From assembly GCF_021129305.1 (NCBI RefSeq), contig NZ_JAJOMB010000006.1, positions 248,001 through 312,000 on the forward strand: a stretch of 64,000 nucleotides of DNA, given 5' to 3'. A program made the translations under genes and the position numbers. The notes beneath the pieces were generated by a model. It saw only the letters and a program-made list of their open reading frames with translations, ran no database searches and was not told where the DNA came from. Of the stretch, positions 41,981 to 51,036 are shown piece by piece. Position 1 is the stretch's first letter. Each line of letters opens with the position of its first letter. The stretch is from Kineosporia babensis (GTDB lineage Bacteria > Actinomycetota > Actinomycetes > Actinomycetales > Kineosporiaceae).

Positions 41981-42651
41981 CGTTCCCGATCGCTGAGCTG
42001 ATTTCCCTTCCCCGGCGACACGGTTCATCGCCCGATGGGGAAGATGCCGGCGGTTTCGACGAGGTTCGCGGCCGGTTCGTGCTCAGCGACGGCGCAGGGT
42101 CGGCCTTCTCGGCCCGGACCTGGGCGCGGACACTGGTGCGGCACTTCATCAACGATCCGGAGGCCGGCTGGCACGAGCAGGCGGTGGCGTCCTGGCGGGC
42201 CGGCCTGACCCTGCGTACTCCTCGTACTCGCCGGGCGGCCGAGCAGGGCAGCGCCGCGACTCTGGTCGGTCTAGCCATGGCGGACGGGGTGGGCTGGCAG
42301 GCGACAGCGGTGGGCGATTCCTGTCTGTACGTTCTCCGCGCTGAGAACAACCTGTTGCCAGAGGCTTTCCCGATCGCCTGGGGAGACCGGTTTCCGGCTG
42401 CTCCCGAGCTGTGGACGACCGGTCGGCCTCCGCGCCTGGCCCGGCTCGCCGGTACTGCGGCCCCCGGCGACGTCCTGATTCTGGCCACCGACGCGGTGGC
42501 CCGCTGGGCGTCCGCCGGTCCGCCCTCGATCTGGCGCTGGCTGGCCACGACCGAAACGGAGCAACTGTCGGCGACGCTGGCCAAGTACCGGGACGAGAGC
42601 GAGATCGAGGACGACGACCTGTCGGTCCTGATCGTCCGGCCGCCTCTCTAA
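41977..42651 (+). CDS. PP2C-type serine/threonine phosphatase
   Basis: A 224-residue PP2C domain. Metal-binding and catalytic elements appear in order: VLSDGAGS (D38), a Gly-rich AATLVGLAM strand, TAVGDSCLYVL, LILATDAVARW, and DDDLSVLIV at the end. GTG 41977 overlaps the vWA gene by 4 bases. As the last gene of the operon it would reverse phosphorylation by the kinase-like protein. A 107-base gap follows, then a secreted glycosidase gene of unrelated function. Confidence 0.9.
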   Translation: MTFPIAELISLPRRHGSSPDGEDAGGFDEVRGRFVLSDGAGSAFSARTWARTLVRHFINDPEAGWHEQAVASWRAGLTLRTPRTRRAAEQGSAATLVGLAMADGVGWQATAVGDSCLYVLRAENNLLPEAFPIAWGDRFPAAPELWTTGRPPRLARLAGTAAPGDVLILATDAVARWASAGPPSIWRWLATTETEQLSATLAKYRDESEIEDDDLSVLIVRPPL

Positions 42652-42758
42652 CACCTGTCCGATATGTGATTTTTGTACACCTATCGACATCGTTGCCGCA
42701 CCGGGTAAGAATGGCGGGCGCCACTGCGACGTCATCGGCGAGCGAAAGGTGGGCAACG

Positions 42759-45584
42759 ATGCCCGGTTCCCGAACGCTGAGGAAAGTGCTGGTCATCGCC
42801 CTGGCGGTGGTGCTGTCGACGGTGGCTCTGGTGCCCTCGGCACAGGCTGCGGGACCGGCCCCGGCCGGGCGGTCGCAGGTGGTCTCCGGCCCGGCTCGCT
42901 TCCAGGTGCTCTCGCCCACCCTGATCCGGACCGAGTACGCCGGCGACCAGAAGTTCGTGGACGCCGGAACGTTCAACGTGGTGGGCCGTGACTCGTTCGG
43001 CCCACCCCGCTTCACCACCCGCACGTCCAAGGGCTGGCTGAGCATCGACACCGGAAAGCTCCTGCTGCGCTACAAGATCGGTTCCGGCCGCTTCGCCGAC
43101 GACAACCTGCAGATCAGCCTGAAGGCCGGGCCGCAGTCGGTAGAGGCTGCTCCGTGGGCCGGGCAGGGCGTGGTGGCCTGCGACTTCGGCAAGCTGTGCG
43201 AGGCCGAGAAGCTGGACCTGGACGGGCTGGCCCTGGCGACGAACCATTCCGGCTACACCGGGGGTGGTTTCGTGGCCGGATACGAAGGCTCCGGCAATGC
43301 TCTGCGGTTCTCGGTGGCGGCGCCGTCGGCCGGGACGTTCCAGTTGGCCGTGCGGTACGCGAATGCGCAGGGCGGCGACGGGCAGAGCACCGAGCGGACC
43401 TTGCGCGCGGTGGTGGACGGGGACGCGGGCCGTCAGTTCACGCTGCCGCCCACCGGCTCGTGGAGCACCTGGTCGGTGGTCAACGTGCCGCTCGAGCTTC
43501 CGGCCGGCCAGCACGAGGTGAAGATTGTTCGGGGACCGGCCGAGTCGGGGAACCTGAACATCGACAGTCTCGCGGTGCAGCCGACCGGGGCGGCCTACCC
43601 GTCGCCGTCAGTGCCAGAACCACAGCCCTGCTCATTCGGAGACGTCTGTGAGGCCGAGCGCGGTGAACTCGCCGGCGGCGCGAAATCGGCAGACGACCAC
43701 AACGGCGCCTCAGCAGGAAGTTTCGTGGCCGGGCTGGAGAAGATCGGCGCCGTGGGCACCCTGACCGTGACCGACGTGCCCAAGGCCGGCTCGTACTGGA
43801 TCCAGGTGCGTTACGCCAACGGCAAGGCCGGTTCGCAACCCGTCCAGTCACGCGAGCTGAGCGTGCAGGCCGGGGGCGGGCCGACGTCCATCATTGATCT
43901 GAAGCCGACCAGTGGATGGGACTACTGGCGCACCGTGGCGGCGCCGGTCCGGCTGGCCGCCGGGACGAACCAGGTGAAGCTCGGCTGCCCGACCGAAGCC
44001 AGCTGCCACGTCAACCTCGACACCGTCGCCTTCACCAAGGCCAAGACGCCGCTGCTGGCCCCGCACGCCCCGCTGGGCGGCTACCGGCGCGGCCTGGACG
44101 GCGTCGACGGGGTGGCCCGGACGACGCCGGGCCTGCTGTTCCAGGACGGCTGGTCGCTGCTCGACGACACGGCATCGGCGCTTTGGCAGCCGAAGACGAA
44201 GAAGGTCACTCAGCGCGCGGCGGTCAGCGGCGGCTACCAGGACGGTTACGTCTTCGGCTACGGGCAGGACTACGACACCGCCCTCAGCGACCTGTCCCGG
44301 CTCACCGGGCCCACGCTGCTGCTGCCCAAGTGGGCCTACGGAGTCTGGTACGCCGAGTACTACGACCGCACGGCCGCCGACTTCCAGGACGTGATCGTGC
44401 CCCGCTTCAAGGCCGAGGGCGTGCCACTGGACGTGCTGGTGGTGGACACCGACTACAAGACGCCGGACCTGTGGAACGGCTGGTCGATCGACACCACGAA
44501 GTTCCCCGACCCCAAGGGCTTCTTCGACTGGGCCAAGCAGCAGGGCCTGCACACCACCCTGAACATCCATCCCAGCATCATGGGCAACGACCCGCTGTTC
44601 CCGGCCGCGCAGGAACGGGCCAAGGGCAAGCTGTCCCGTAGTGGCTGCAACGGCGGCCCGGACTGCTACACCTTCGACTGGGGCGATCCGGACCAGCTCG
44701 CGGCCTACCTGAACCTGCACGATGAGATGGAGAGCTACGGCGTCGACTTCTGGTGGCTGGACTGGTGCTGCGACGCCTCCCGTTCCACGCTGCCGGGCGT
44801 GACCCCGGACGCCTGGATCAACCAGCAGTACGCCGAGCGCAACGGTTTCGCGTTCAGCCGGGCCTACGGCTCGCTGCAGGCCGGTGGGTACGGCAACCCC
44901 GCGCCGGTGCCGACCGGACCGTGGGCCGACAAGCGCACCACGCTGCACTTCACCGGCGACACCATCTCCACCTGGGCGTCGTTGCAGGCCCAGGTGGGTC
45001 ATGCCCCGGCCGAGGGCGCGGCCACCGGGCTGGCGGCCGTCAGTCACGACATCGGTGGGCACACCGGAGGACTGCAGGAGCCCGGGTCCGAGCCCGGCAG
45101 CACGAAACTGCCGGACGACCTGTACGCCCGCTGGGTGCAGCTGGGCACCTTCCAGCCGATCGACCGGCTGCACTCCAACCACAGCGACCGGCTGCCCTGG
45201 CAGTACGGCCCCGCCGCGGAGGCATCGGCCAAGAAGTTCCTGAAGCTGCGCCGCACTCTGCTGCCCTACACCTACAAGGCGGCGCAGGAGGCCACCCGTA
45301 CCGGCACCCCGATCACGCGTCCGCTGTACCTCGCGTACCCGAAGGAGCAGGAGGCGTACGCCACGGCTGGATCCCAGTACCTCTACGGGCCGGACCTTCT
45401 CGTCGCTCCCGCCACCAGCCCGGGAACCAGCGCCACCACCTCGGTCTGGTTCCCGCCGGGCAGCACCTGGATCGACGGGTTCACCGGCAAGAAGTACCGC
45501 GGGGGCACCACCGCCGAGATCACCACCACCCTGGACACCATGCCGGTGTTCGTCCGTTCCGGAGCCCGGGTGCCCGGGTTCTGA
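42759..45584 (+). CDS. Secreted glycoside hydrolase family 31 enzyme with two inserted CBM35/6-like modules
   Basis: A 941-residue protein with a signal peptide (RKVLVIALAVVLSTVALV, cleavage likely after PSAQA). The GH31 N-terminal beta domain starts near residue 30 but is interrupted at about 140 by two related carbohydrate-binding modules (about 142-280 and 288-427; each begins CxFGxxCEAE). It then resumes with the catalytic barrel: DTDYKTPDLWNGW, the probable nucleophile in DFWWLDWCCD, TGDTISTW and HDIGGHTGG, with FQPIDRLHSNHSD further on. GH31 members are retaining alpha-glycosidases or transglycosylases. Location beside uronate catabolism suggests trimming of a uronate-containing or alpha-glucan polymer outside the cell. 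The stop is directly followed by the convergent stop of the next gene. Confidence 0.9.
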   Translation: MPGSRTLRKVLVIALAVVLSTVALVPSAQAAGPAPAGRSQVVSGPARFQVLSPTLIRTEYAGDQKFVDAGTFNVVGRDSFGPPRFTTRTSKGWLSIDTGKLLLRYKIGSGRFADDNLQISLKAGPQSVEAAPWAGQGVVACDFGKLCEAEKLDLDGLALATNHSGYTGGGFVAGYEGSGNALRFSVAAPSAGTFQLAVRYANAQGGDGQSTERTLRAVVDGDAGRQFTLPPTGSWSTWSVVNVPLELPAGQHEVKIVRGPAESGNLNIDSLAVQPTGAAYPSPSVPEPQPCSFGDVCEAERGELAGGAKSADDHNGASAGSFVAGLEKIGAVGTLTVTDVPKAGSYWIQVRYANGKAGSQPVQSRELSVQAGGGPTSIIDLKPTSGWDYWRTVAAPVRLAAGTNQVKLGCPTEASCHVNLDTVAFTKAKTPLLAPHAPLGGYRRGLDGVDGVARTTPGLLFQDGWSLLDDTASALWQPKTKKVTQRAAVSGGYQDGYVFGYGQDYDTALSDLSRLTGPTLLLPKWAYGVWYAEYYDRTAADFQDVIVPRFKAEGVPLDVLVVDTDYKTPDLWNGWSIDTTKFPDPKGFFDWAKQQGLHTTLNIHPSIMGNDPLFPAAQERAKGKLSRSGCNGGPDCYTFDWGDPDQLAAYLNLHDEMESYGVDFWWLDWCCDASRSTLPGVTPDAWINQQYAERNGFAFSRAYGSLQAGGYGNPAPVPTGPWADKRTTLHFTGDTISTWASLQAQVGHAPAEGAATGLAAVSHDIGGHTGGLQEPGSEPGSTKLPDDLYARWVQLGTFQPIDRLHSNHSDRLPWQYGPAAEASAKKFLKLRRTLLPYTYKAAQEATRTGTPITRPLYLAYPKEQEAYATAGSQYLYGPDLLVAPATSPGTSATTSVWFPPGSTWIDGFTGKKYRGGTTAEITTTLDTMPVFVRSGARVPGF

Positions 45585-47003
45585 TCAGGTCAGGTCCACT
45601 CCCAGACCGAGGTCCGCCACGTCCACCGGCATCCGGCTGACCAGCGAGCGGTTGGCGGCGATCCCCACCGCCACCGCCCGCACCCCGTCCAGGTATCCGG
45701 CGGCCCGACTCAGGGGGTCGTCGCCGAGGCGAAGGTCGCGGCGGAAGACGTCTTTCAGCAGAATGGCGTCACCGCCGCCGTGCCCGCCGATGCCGGCGGG
45801 AATCGGGTACTCCTGGGCCCGGCCCCAATGCCGCTGCACCAGAAGACGATCGCGTTGCGGGCGCTGGTCGTCCGTGGAATCGGCGTGGGTGGCCGAGGGG
45901 TCGAGGACCACCTGACCCTGCTCGTCCAGGTCGATGAAACCGCGCTCGACCACGTCGAGTTCGGCCCGCCCCTCGGTGCCGTTGACCGTGACCCGGTAGC
46001 CCTCCCAGGGGGAGTGGGCGTTGAGCGAGTACGTCATGGTGGCGCCGCCCGCGTACTCCACCAGCAGCGACATGTTGTCCTCGATGGTGACGCCGGGGGC
46101 GAACGGATCCTGGTCGCGCCGGTAGCCGTCGTAGTGCTCGGAGTCGAGGTAGAGGGCCTTGAGGCGGGGGTCCTGGCGCAGGTCCAGGGCGAACGGGTCG
46201 CCGGCTACTCCGGTGCCGCGCTCCGGGCGCTCACCCAGACCGCGCTGGGCGGCGGCCTCGGCGCCGTAGAACTTCAGTCCGCCCAACGCGAAAACCCTTG
46301 CGGGGGAGTCTCCCAGCCACCAGTTGACCAGATCGAAGTGGTGACTGGACTTGTGGATCAGCAGGCCGCCGGAGTTGGCCTTGTCGCGGTGCCAGCGGCG
46401 GAAGTAGTCGGCGCCGTGCATGGTGTCCAGCACCCACTCGAAGTGCACGCTGGTGACCTGCCCGATCCGGCCGGACGTGATCACCTCGCGCAGGCTCGAA
46501 TTGCGCGGTGCATAGCGGTAGTTGAACGTCATCACCACGTCGCGGCCGGTCTCGGCGACCGCATCGGTGATCAGCCGGCAGCCCTCGGCCGTGGTGGTCA
46601 GCGGCTTCTCCACCACCGCGTCGGCGCCGGCCCGCAGCGCCCGGTCCACCAGTTCGGCGTGGTGCACGTCGGGGGAGGTGACGATGACGACGTCCACCCG
46701 GTTCTCCTTGACCATCAGCTCAAGGTCCTTGGGGGCGTAACGGGGCAGGCCCAGTGAGCCGTCGTAGTAGTCGATGCGCCCCGGGTTCGGGTCGCACCAG
46801 GCCACGATCTCGCCGACGTCGGCGTGCTCGCCGCGCAGCGCGTCGATGTACATGCCGGCGCGGTGGCCGGTTCCGACAACGGAGTAGCGGCGGCGCGGGC
46901 GGCCCTCGGGCACCGGCGCGAACTCGGGAATCACGCTGGGGGAGGCGCTGGGGCCGGCCTTGGCCGGCGGGGCGGTGGGGTTCTGGTCGATCGGGCTGCT
47001 CAC
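45585..47003 (-). CDS. Gfo/Idh/MocA-family oxidoreductase
   Basis: A 472-residue NAD(P)-dependent sugar oxidoreductase. After a Pro/Ala-rich leader of about 40 residues comes the Rossmann segment YSVVGTGHRAGMYI, then VVIVTSPDVHHAELV and the family's EKPLTTTAEGC motif with the catalytic Lys. It starts at GTG 47003, with AGGAG upstream, 14 bases after the uxaC stop, so the two are co-transcribed. It likely oxidises or reduces a sugar or sugar acid from the glycan the locus degrades. The exact substrate cannot be read. Confidence 0.88.
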   Translation of the reverse strand: MSSPIDQNPTAPPAKAGPSASPSVIPEFAPVPEGRPRRRYSVVGTGHRAGMYIDALRGEHADVGEIVAWCDPNPGRIDYYDGSLGLPRYAPKDLELMVKENRVDVVIVTSPDVHHAELVDRALRAGADAVVEKPLTTTAEGCRLITDAVAETGRDVVMTFNYRYAPRNSSLREVITSGRIGQVTSVHFEWVLDTMHGADYFRRWHRDKANSGGLLIHKSSHHFDLVNWWLGDSPARVFALGGLKFYGAEAAAQRGLGERPERGTGVAGDPFALDLRQDPRLKALYLDSEHYDGYRRDQDPFAPGVTIEDNMSLLVEYAGGATMTYSLNAHSPWEGYRVTVNGTEGRAELDVVERGFIDLDEQGQVVLDPSATHADSTDDQRPQRDRLLVQRHWGRAQEYPIPAGIGGHGGGDAILLKDVFRRDLRLGDDPLSRAAGYLDGVRAVAVGIAANRSLVSRMPVDVADLGLGVDLT

Positions 47004-47017
47004 CGGAGACTCCTGAT

Positions 47018-48421
47018 TCAGCTGCGTGCGTAGGCGATCTTGGGCAGGTTGTAGGCGAGATCGACGGCCGTCTCGGCGGCTTCGTCCTCGGTCAGCCGGT
47101 GCTCGGCGACCAGGGCGGCGAGGTAGCCGGCGTCGATCCGGCGGGACAGGTCGTGCCGGGCCGGGATGGAGGCGTAGGCGCGGGTGTCGTCCACGAAGCC
47201 GGAGGTGTTGTAGAAACCGGCTGTCTCGGTGGCGCTCTCGCGGAATCGGCGCATCGCGTGGGGGCTGTCCAGGAACCACCAGGGGGCGCCTAGACGCACG
47301 GACGAGTACACGCCGGCCAGCGGGGCGAGCTCCCGGCTGTAGCTGGTCTCGTCGATGGTGAACAGGATCAGCCGCAGGCGTGGATCCATCCCGAACTCCT
47401 CGAGCAACGGCCTCAGTCCGCGGGTGAATTCGATGCCCACCGGGATGTCCCAGCCGCGGTCCGGGCCGAAGGCGGCGGCCGAGGTGCTGTGGTGGTCGCG
47501 CAGGACGCCCGGGTGCAGTTGCATGACCAGGCCGTCCTCGGTGGACATCCGGGCCATCACGTGCAGCATGTGGCCGGCGAACGCGGCGGCGGCTGTCTCG
47601 CTCACCTTCCCGGTCAGAGCGTCCTGGTAGATGGAGGACGCTTGCGGCTGGCTCAGCGGGGTGGTGTCGGCGAGGTAGTGGCCATGGTCGGTGGCCAGCG
47701 CGCCGGCCTCGATGAACGCGGCCCGGCGCTGACGGAGGGCGGCCAGGTAGCCGGTGTAGTCGCCGGTGTCGATACCGGAGACCTGGCTCAAGGTGGCGAC
47801 GTCCGTGGCCCAGGAGGGGCGGCTCAGATGGGTGAGGGCGTCGGGACGGAACGTCGGGATCACCCGCTGCCCGTAGCCGTCGGCCGCCAGTTTGGCGTGG
47901 TGTTCCAGCTGCGCGGTGGCCGGGTCGGTGGTGGCCAGGAGCTCGATGTCGAAGCGGTCGAGCAGGGCCCGGGGCCGGAACGACGGGCGGCTCAGGACCG
48001 CCGAGATCTGCTCGTACAGCTCGTCGGCGGTCTCGGCCGAGGGAACGGTGCTGACCCCGAAGACCTCCACGAGCTCGTGCTCCAGCCAGTAGCGCGAGGG
48101 AGTGCCGCGGAACAGGTGCCAGTGCCGGCAGAAGGTGCGCCAGATCTCGCGCGGCCCGGCCGCGGGCTGCCCGACGCCCAGCGCCTGGGGCGAGACGCCC
48201 TGCGAGTAGAGCATCCGGGTGACGTAGTGATCGGGGGTGACCAGCAGCGCGGCCGGATCGCCGAACGGTGAGTCGTCGGCCAGGGCCTGGGCCTCGACGT
48301 GGCCGTGCATCGAGACGATCGGCAGCCCCGAGGTCTGCGCGTAGATCCGGCGGGCCAGCTCCCGCACGGCCGGATCGGTGGGCAGCGCGCGGTCGGGATG
48401 CAACGTCAGCGTTGTCGGCAT
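47018..48421 (-). CDS. uxaC: Glucuronate/galacturonate isomerase (uronate isomerase)
   Basis: A 467-residue uronate isomerase. It has MHGHVEAQALADDSPFGDPAALLVTPDHYVTRML near the N-terminus (metal-binding HxH), LFTIDETSYSRELAPLAGVY, and GFYNTSGFVDDTRAY near the end. It converts D-glucuronate to D-fructuronate and D-galacturonate to D-tagaturonate, the first step of the Ashwell pathway. I choose ATG at 48421; a TTG two codons upstream is also open. A perfect palindrome lies two bases upstream of this ATG, covering the ribosome-binding region, so the divergent LacI regulator should block it directly. The lacI-uxaA-uxuB-like genes run the other way. Confidence 0.93.
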   Translation of the reverse strand: MPTTLTLHPDRALPTDPAVRELARRIYAQTSGLPIVSMHGHVEAQALADDSPFGDPAALLVTPDHYVTRMLYSQGVSPQALGVGQPAAGPREIWRTFCRHWHLFRGTPSRYWLEHELVEVFGVSTVPSAETADELYEQISAVLSRPSFRPRALLDRFDIELLATTDPATAQLEHHAKLAADGYGQRVIPTFRPDALTHLSRPSWATDVATLSQVSGIDTGDYTGYLAALRQRRAAFIEAGALATDHGHYLADTTPLSQPQASSIYQDALTGKVSETAAAAFAGHMLHVMARMSTEDGLVMQLHPGVLRDHHSTSAAAFGPDRGWDIPVGIEFTRGLRPLLEEFGMDPRLRLILFTIDETSYSRELAPLAGVYSSVRLGAPWWFLDSPHAMRRFRESATETAGFYNTSGFVDDTRAYASIPARHDLSRRIDAGYLAALVAEHRLTEDEAAETAVDLAYNLPKIAYARS

Positions 48422-48422
48422 G

Positions 48423-48436
48423 TGCAAACCTTTGCA
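48423..48436. promoter_or_regulatory. LacI-type operator O1, TGCAAACCTTTGCA
   Basis: A perfect inverted repeat (TGCAAA-CC-TTTGCA) two bases upstream of the uxaC start codon. The same 14 bases recur at 48471. The two are 48 bases apart in the divergent uxaC/lacI intergenic region, an arrangement suited to cooperative binding by the LacI-family regulator encoded alongside. Confidence 0.88.
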
Positions 48437-48470
48437 TCTGAAACGCTTCTGTCAAGCCTCGTTCCGATCC

Positions 48471-48484
48471 TGCAAACCTTTGCA
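48471..48484. promoter_or_regulatory. LacI-type operator O2, TGCAAACCTTTGCA
   Basis: This exact second copy of the palindrome at 48423 lies 43 bases upstream of the lacI start. Two identical perfect operators between divergent genes indicate joint control of both transcripts and autoregulation. Confidence 0.88.
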
Positions 48485-48526
48485 GAGTGGGCCAGGTGCG
48501 GCATGATGCCGGGAGGAGGTGAGGCG

Positions 48527-49522
48527 ATGGCGGTGACGCTGCGCGATGTGGCGCTGGCTGCGGGGGTCTCGCCCTCCACGGTCTCCCGGGCGCTGACCGT
48601 GCCGGAGAAGGTGGACGAGCGCACCCGCGAGCGCATCCTCACCCTGGCCGCCGAGCTCGGCTACCGGCCCAACCGGGCGGCCCGCGGCCTGATCACCGGC
48701 CGCACCGGCAACCTCGGGCTGCTGGTGCCGGACCTGGCCAACCCGTTCTTCCCCGGCCTGGTCAAGGCGATCCAGGCCCGCGCGCTGGAGTCGGACTACC
48801 AGGTGTTCGTGGTGGACACCGACGAGGACGTCGCGCTCGAGCCGGAGCTGATCCGGCAGCTGGCCAAGCAGGTGGACGGGCTGCTGCTGTGCTCGCCCCG
48901 GATGCGCCCGGCCACGCTGCGCGAGGCCACCGAGGCCACGCCCACGGTGCTGGTCAACCGGGCGCTGGCCCGGGTCTCCTCGGTGACCTTCGAGAACGGT
49001 GAGGGTACGAGCGCGCTGATCCGGCACCTGGCCGGTCTGGGGCACCGCCGGATCGGGTTCGTCGGTGGTCCGGCGGGCAGCTGGTCGGGGGCCCAGCGGC
49101 TGCGGGGGGTGCGCACCGCCTGTGCTACGGCGGGACTTCTCCTGCACGAACTGGGCCAGGTGGCGCCGACCTTCGAGGGTGGCACGTCAGCCCTGGAGCT
49201 GGTGCTGCGAGCGCCGGTCACCGCCGTGGTCGCGTACAACGACCTGGTGGCGATCGGCCTGAGCCAGGCCCTGGCCGAGCGGTCGATCGAGGTGCCGGGC
49301 CGGATCAGTGTGGCCGGCTTCGACGACATCCCGATGGCCGGGATGATCCGGCCCTCGCTGACCACCGTGGCCATGCCGCTGGCCCGGGCCGGGTCGGCCG
49401 CGGTCGATCTGCTGCTGCGACACCTCGGTGAACCCGAACCCCGGGTCCGCCAGATCCAGGTCCCGACCGCTCTGCGGGTGCGCGGATCGACCGGCCCGTC
49501 CCTCGGATTGGATGAATCATGA
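48527..49522 (+). CDS. LacI-family regulator of the uronate genes
   Basis: A 331-residue repressor with the N-terminal LacI helix-turn-helix (VTLRDVALAAGVSPSTVSRAL, residues 3-23), hinge (GYRPNRAARGLITGRTGNLGLLVPD) and a periplasmic-binding-protein-like effector domain. ATG 48527 follows GGGAGGAGGTGAGG; longer in-frame extensions cross the operators and are unlikely. Two perfect palindromes in the upstream region are its probable sites, and a uronate or its keto derivative the probable inducer. The stop overlaps uxaA by 4 bases. Confidence 0.95.
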   Translation: MAVTLRDVALAAGVSPSTVSRALTVPEKVDERTRERILTLAAELGYRPNRAARGLITGRTGNLGLLVPDLANPFFPGLVKAIQARALESDYQVFVVDTDEDVALEPELIRQLAKQVDGLLLCSPRMRPATLREATEATPTVLVNRALARVSSVTFENGEGTSALIRHLAGLGHRRIGFVGGPAGSWSGAQRLRGVRTACATAGLLLHELGQVAPTFEGGTSALELVLRAPVTAVVAYNDLVAIGLSQALAERSIEVPGRISVAGFDDIPMAGMIRPSLTTVAMPLARAGSAAVDLLLRHLGEPEPRVRQIQVPTALRVRGSTGPSLGLDES

Positions 49523-51036
49523 GCCTTCTGCTGCGCCTGGCCGCCGACGACGATGTTGCGATCGTGCGTCGCGCTGTGGCTGCCGGTGATGCGCTGAGCC
49601 CCGGACTGGTTGCGCTGGAGGAGATTCCGGCCGGTCACAAGGCCGTGCTGCGGGATCTGCCGGCCGCCGCCGAGGTGCGCAAGTACGGTCAGGTGATCGG
49701 GGTGACCACCCGGGCGGTGCGGGCGGGCGAGCATCTGCACACCCAGAATCTGGCCTTCGTCGACGGCGGGGCCTCGGCCTCCACGGCGATCGGGCACGGT
49801 TCGGTCCTGGAGTTGCCGGCGGATCTGCGCCGCACCTTCATGGGGTATCACCGGGCCGACGGCCGGGTCGGTACCCGTAACAGCATTGCGGTGCTCACCA
49901 CGGTGAACTGCTCGGCCGGGGTGGCCAAGGCGATCGCCCGGCGCACCGACGACGCGGTGCGGGAAGAGACCGGCGGACGAGTGGACGGGGTGGTCGCCCT
50001 CACCCACGGCACCGGTTGTGGAATGGCGAACAGCGGCCCGGGCTGGGACATCCTGCGCCGCACCCTGACCGGGTACGCCCGGCACCCCAACATCGGCGGG
50101 CTGGTGGTGGTCGGGCTCGGCTGCGAGATCAATGAGATGACGGGGGTGCTGGCCGATCTGGATCTGTCACCGGAGGTTCCCCTCGTCTCATACACGATTC
50201 AGGACGCCGGGGGCACCAAGGCCGCGGTGGCGAAGGGTGTCGAGGTGGTCCGGGAGATGGCTGAGTCCCTGGCCGGTCAGGAACGGCGTGAGGCCGGGGT
50301 CGATCAGCTGATTCTGGGCCTGCAGTGCGGAGGTTCGGACGGCTGGTCCGGGCTGACCGCCAACCCGGCGCTCGGGGTGGCCAGCGACCTGTTGGTGGCG
50401 GCCGGGGGCAGCAGCATCCTGGGCGAGACCCCGGAGATCTACGGCGCGGAGGTGCTGCTGATGCGCCGGGCGCTGTCCGGGCAGGTGGCCCAGGAGGTGC
50501 GGGACCGGATCGAGTGGTGGCGCGAGTACACCGCCTCGCTCGGCACCTCTTTGGACGGAAACCCGTCCCCGGGCAACAAGGCCGGGGGCATCACCACCAT
50601 CCTGGAGAAGTCGCTGGGCGCGGTGGCCAAGGCCGGTCACAGCCCGCTGTCGGCGGTGGTCGGGTACGCGCAACCGGTGCCGACGCCTGGCCTGACGTTC
50701 ATGGACACCCCCGGCTACGACCCGGTTTCGGTGACCGGGATGGTCGCCGGCGGGGCGAACGTCCTGTGTTTCACGACCGGCCGCGGTTCGGTTCTGGGAA
50801 GCCGTCCGGCGCCCACCCTGAAACTTGCCACCAATCGTCAGCTGGCCCGGTCGATGGCCGACGACATCGACATCGACTGCTCGGGCATCGTCGAGGAGGG
50901 CATCGACGTGGCCGCGATCGGCCGCCAGATCTACGACCGGGTGCTCGAGGTTGCCTCCGGAGAACTCACCCGCAGCGAGGAACTCGGCGCGGGGCAGGAA
51001 GAGATCGTGCCCTGGCAGATCGGAGCCGTACTGTGA
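49519..51036 (+). CDS. uxaA: Altronate dehydratase (UxaA family, with N-terminal SAF domain)
   Basis: A 505-residue protein: a SAF domain (about 1-80, GDALSPGLVALEEIPAGHKAVL), then the altronate/galactarate dehydratase domain beginning FMGYHRADGRVGTRNSIAVL. Conserved motifs include THGTGCGM, LGLQCGGSDGWSGLTANPALG and FTTGRGSVLGS. It removes water from D-altronate to give 2-keto-3-deoxygluconate. It overlaps lacI and the next gene by 4 bases each. Galactarate or mannonate-type activity cannot be excluded, but uronate isomerase nearby supports altronate. Confidence 0.9.
   Translation: MSLLLRLAADDDVAIVRRAVAAGDALSPGLVALEEIPAGHKAVLRDLPAAAEVRKYGQVIGVTTRAVRAGEHLHTQNLAFVDGGASASTAIGHGSVLELPADLRRTFMGYHRADGRVGTRNSIAVLTTVNCSAGVAKAIARRTDDAVREETGGRVDGVVALTHGTGCGMANSGPGWDILRRTLTGYARHPNIGGLVVVGLGCEINEMTGVLADLDLSPEVPLVSYTIQDAGGTKAAVAKGVEVVREMAESLAGQERREAGVDQLILGLQCGGSDGWSGLTANPALGVASDLLVAAGGSSILGETPEIYGAEVLLMRRALSGQVAQEVRDRIEWWREYTASLGTSLDGNPSPGNKAGGITTILEKSLGAVAKAGHSPLSAVVGYAQPVPTPGLTFMDTPGYDPVSVTGMVAGGANVLCFTTGRGSVLGSRPAPTLKLATNRQLARSMADDIDIDCSGIVEEGIDVAAIGRQIYDRVLEVASGELTRSEELGAGQEEIVPWQIGAVL

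Noticed and set aside
42652-42758. GTGATTTTTGTACAC near 42666 as a CRP-type site before the GH31 gene
   Set aside because: The half-sites do not form a convincing inverted repeat, unlike 52411-52426.
45585-48455. Single 956-residue minus-strand frame covering the oxidoreductase and uxaC region
   Set aside because: Only its last 472 residues match a family; the first half is an out-of-frame reading of uxaC. The oxidoreductase has its own GTG at 47003 with AGGAG.
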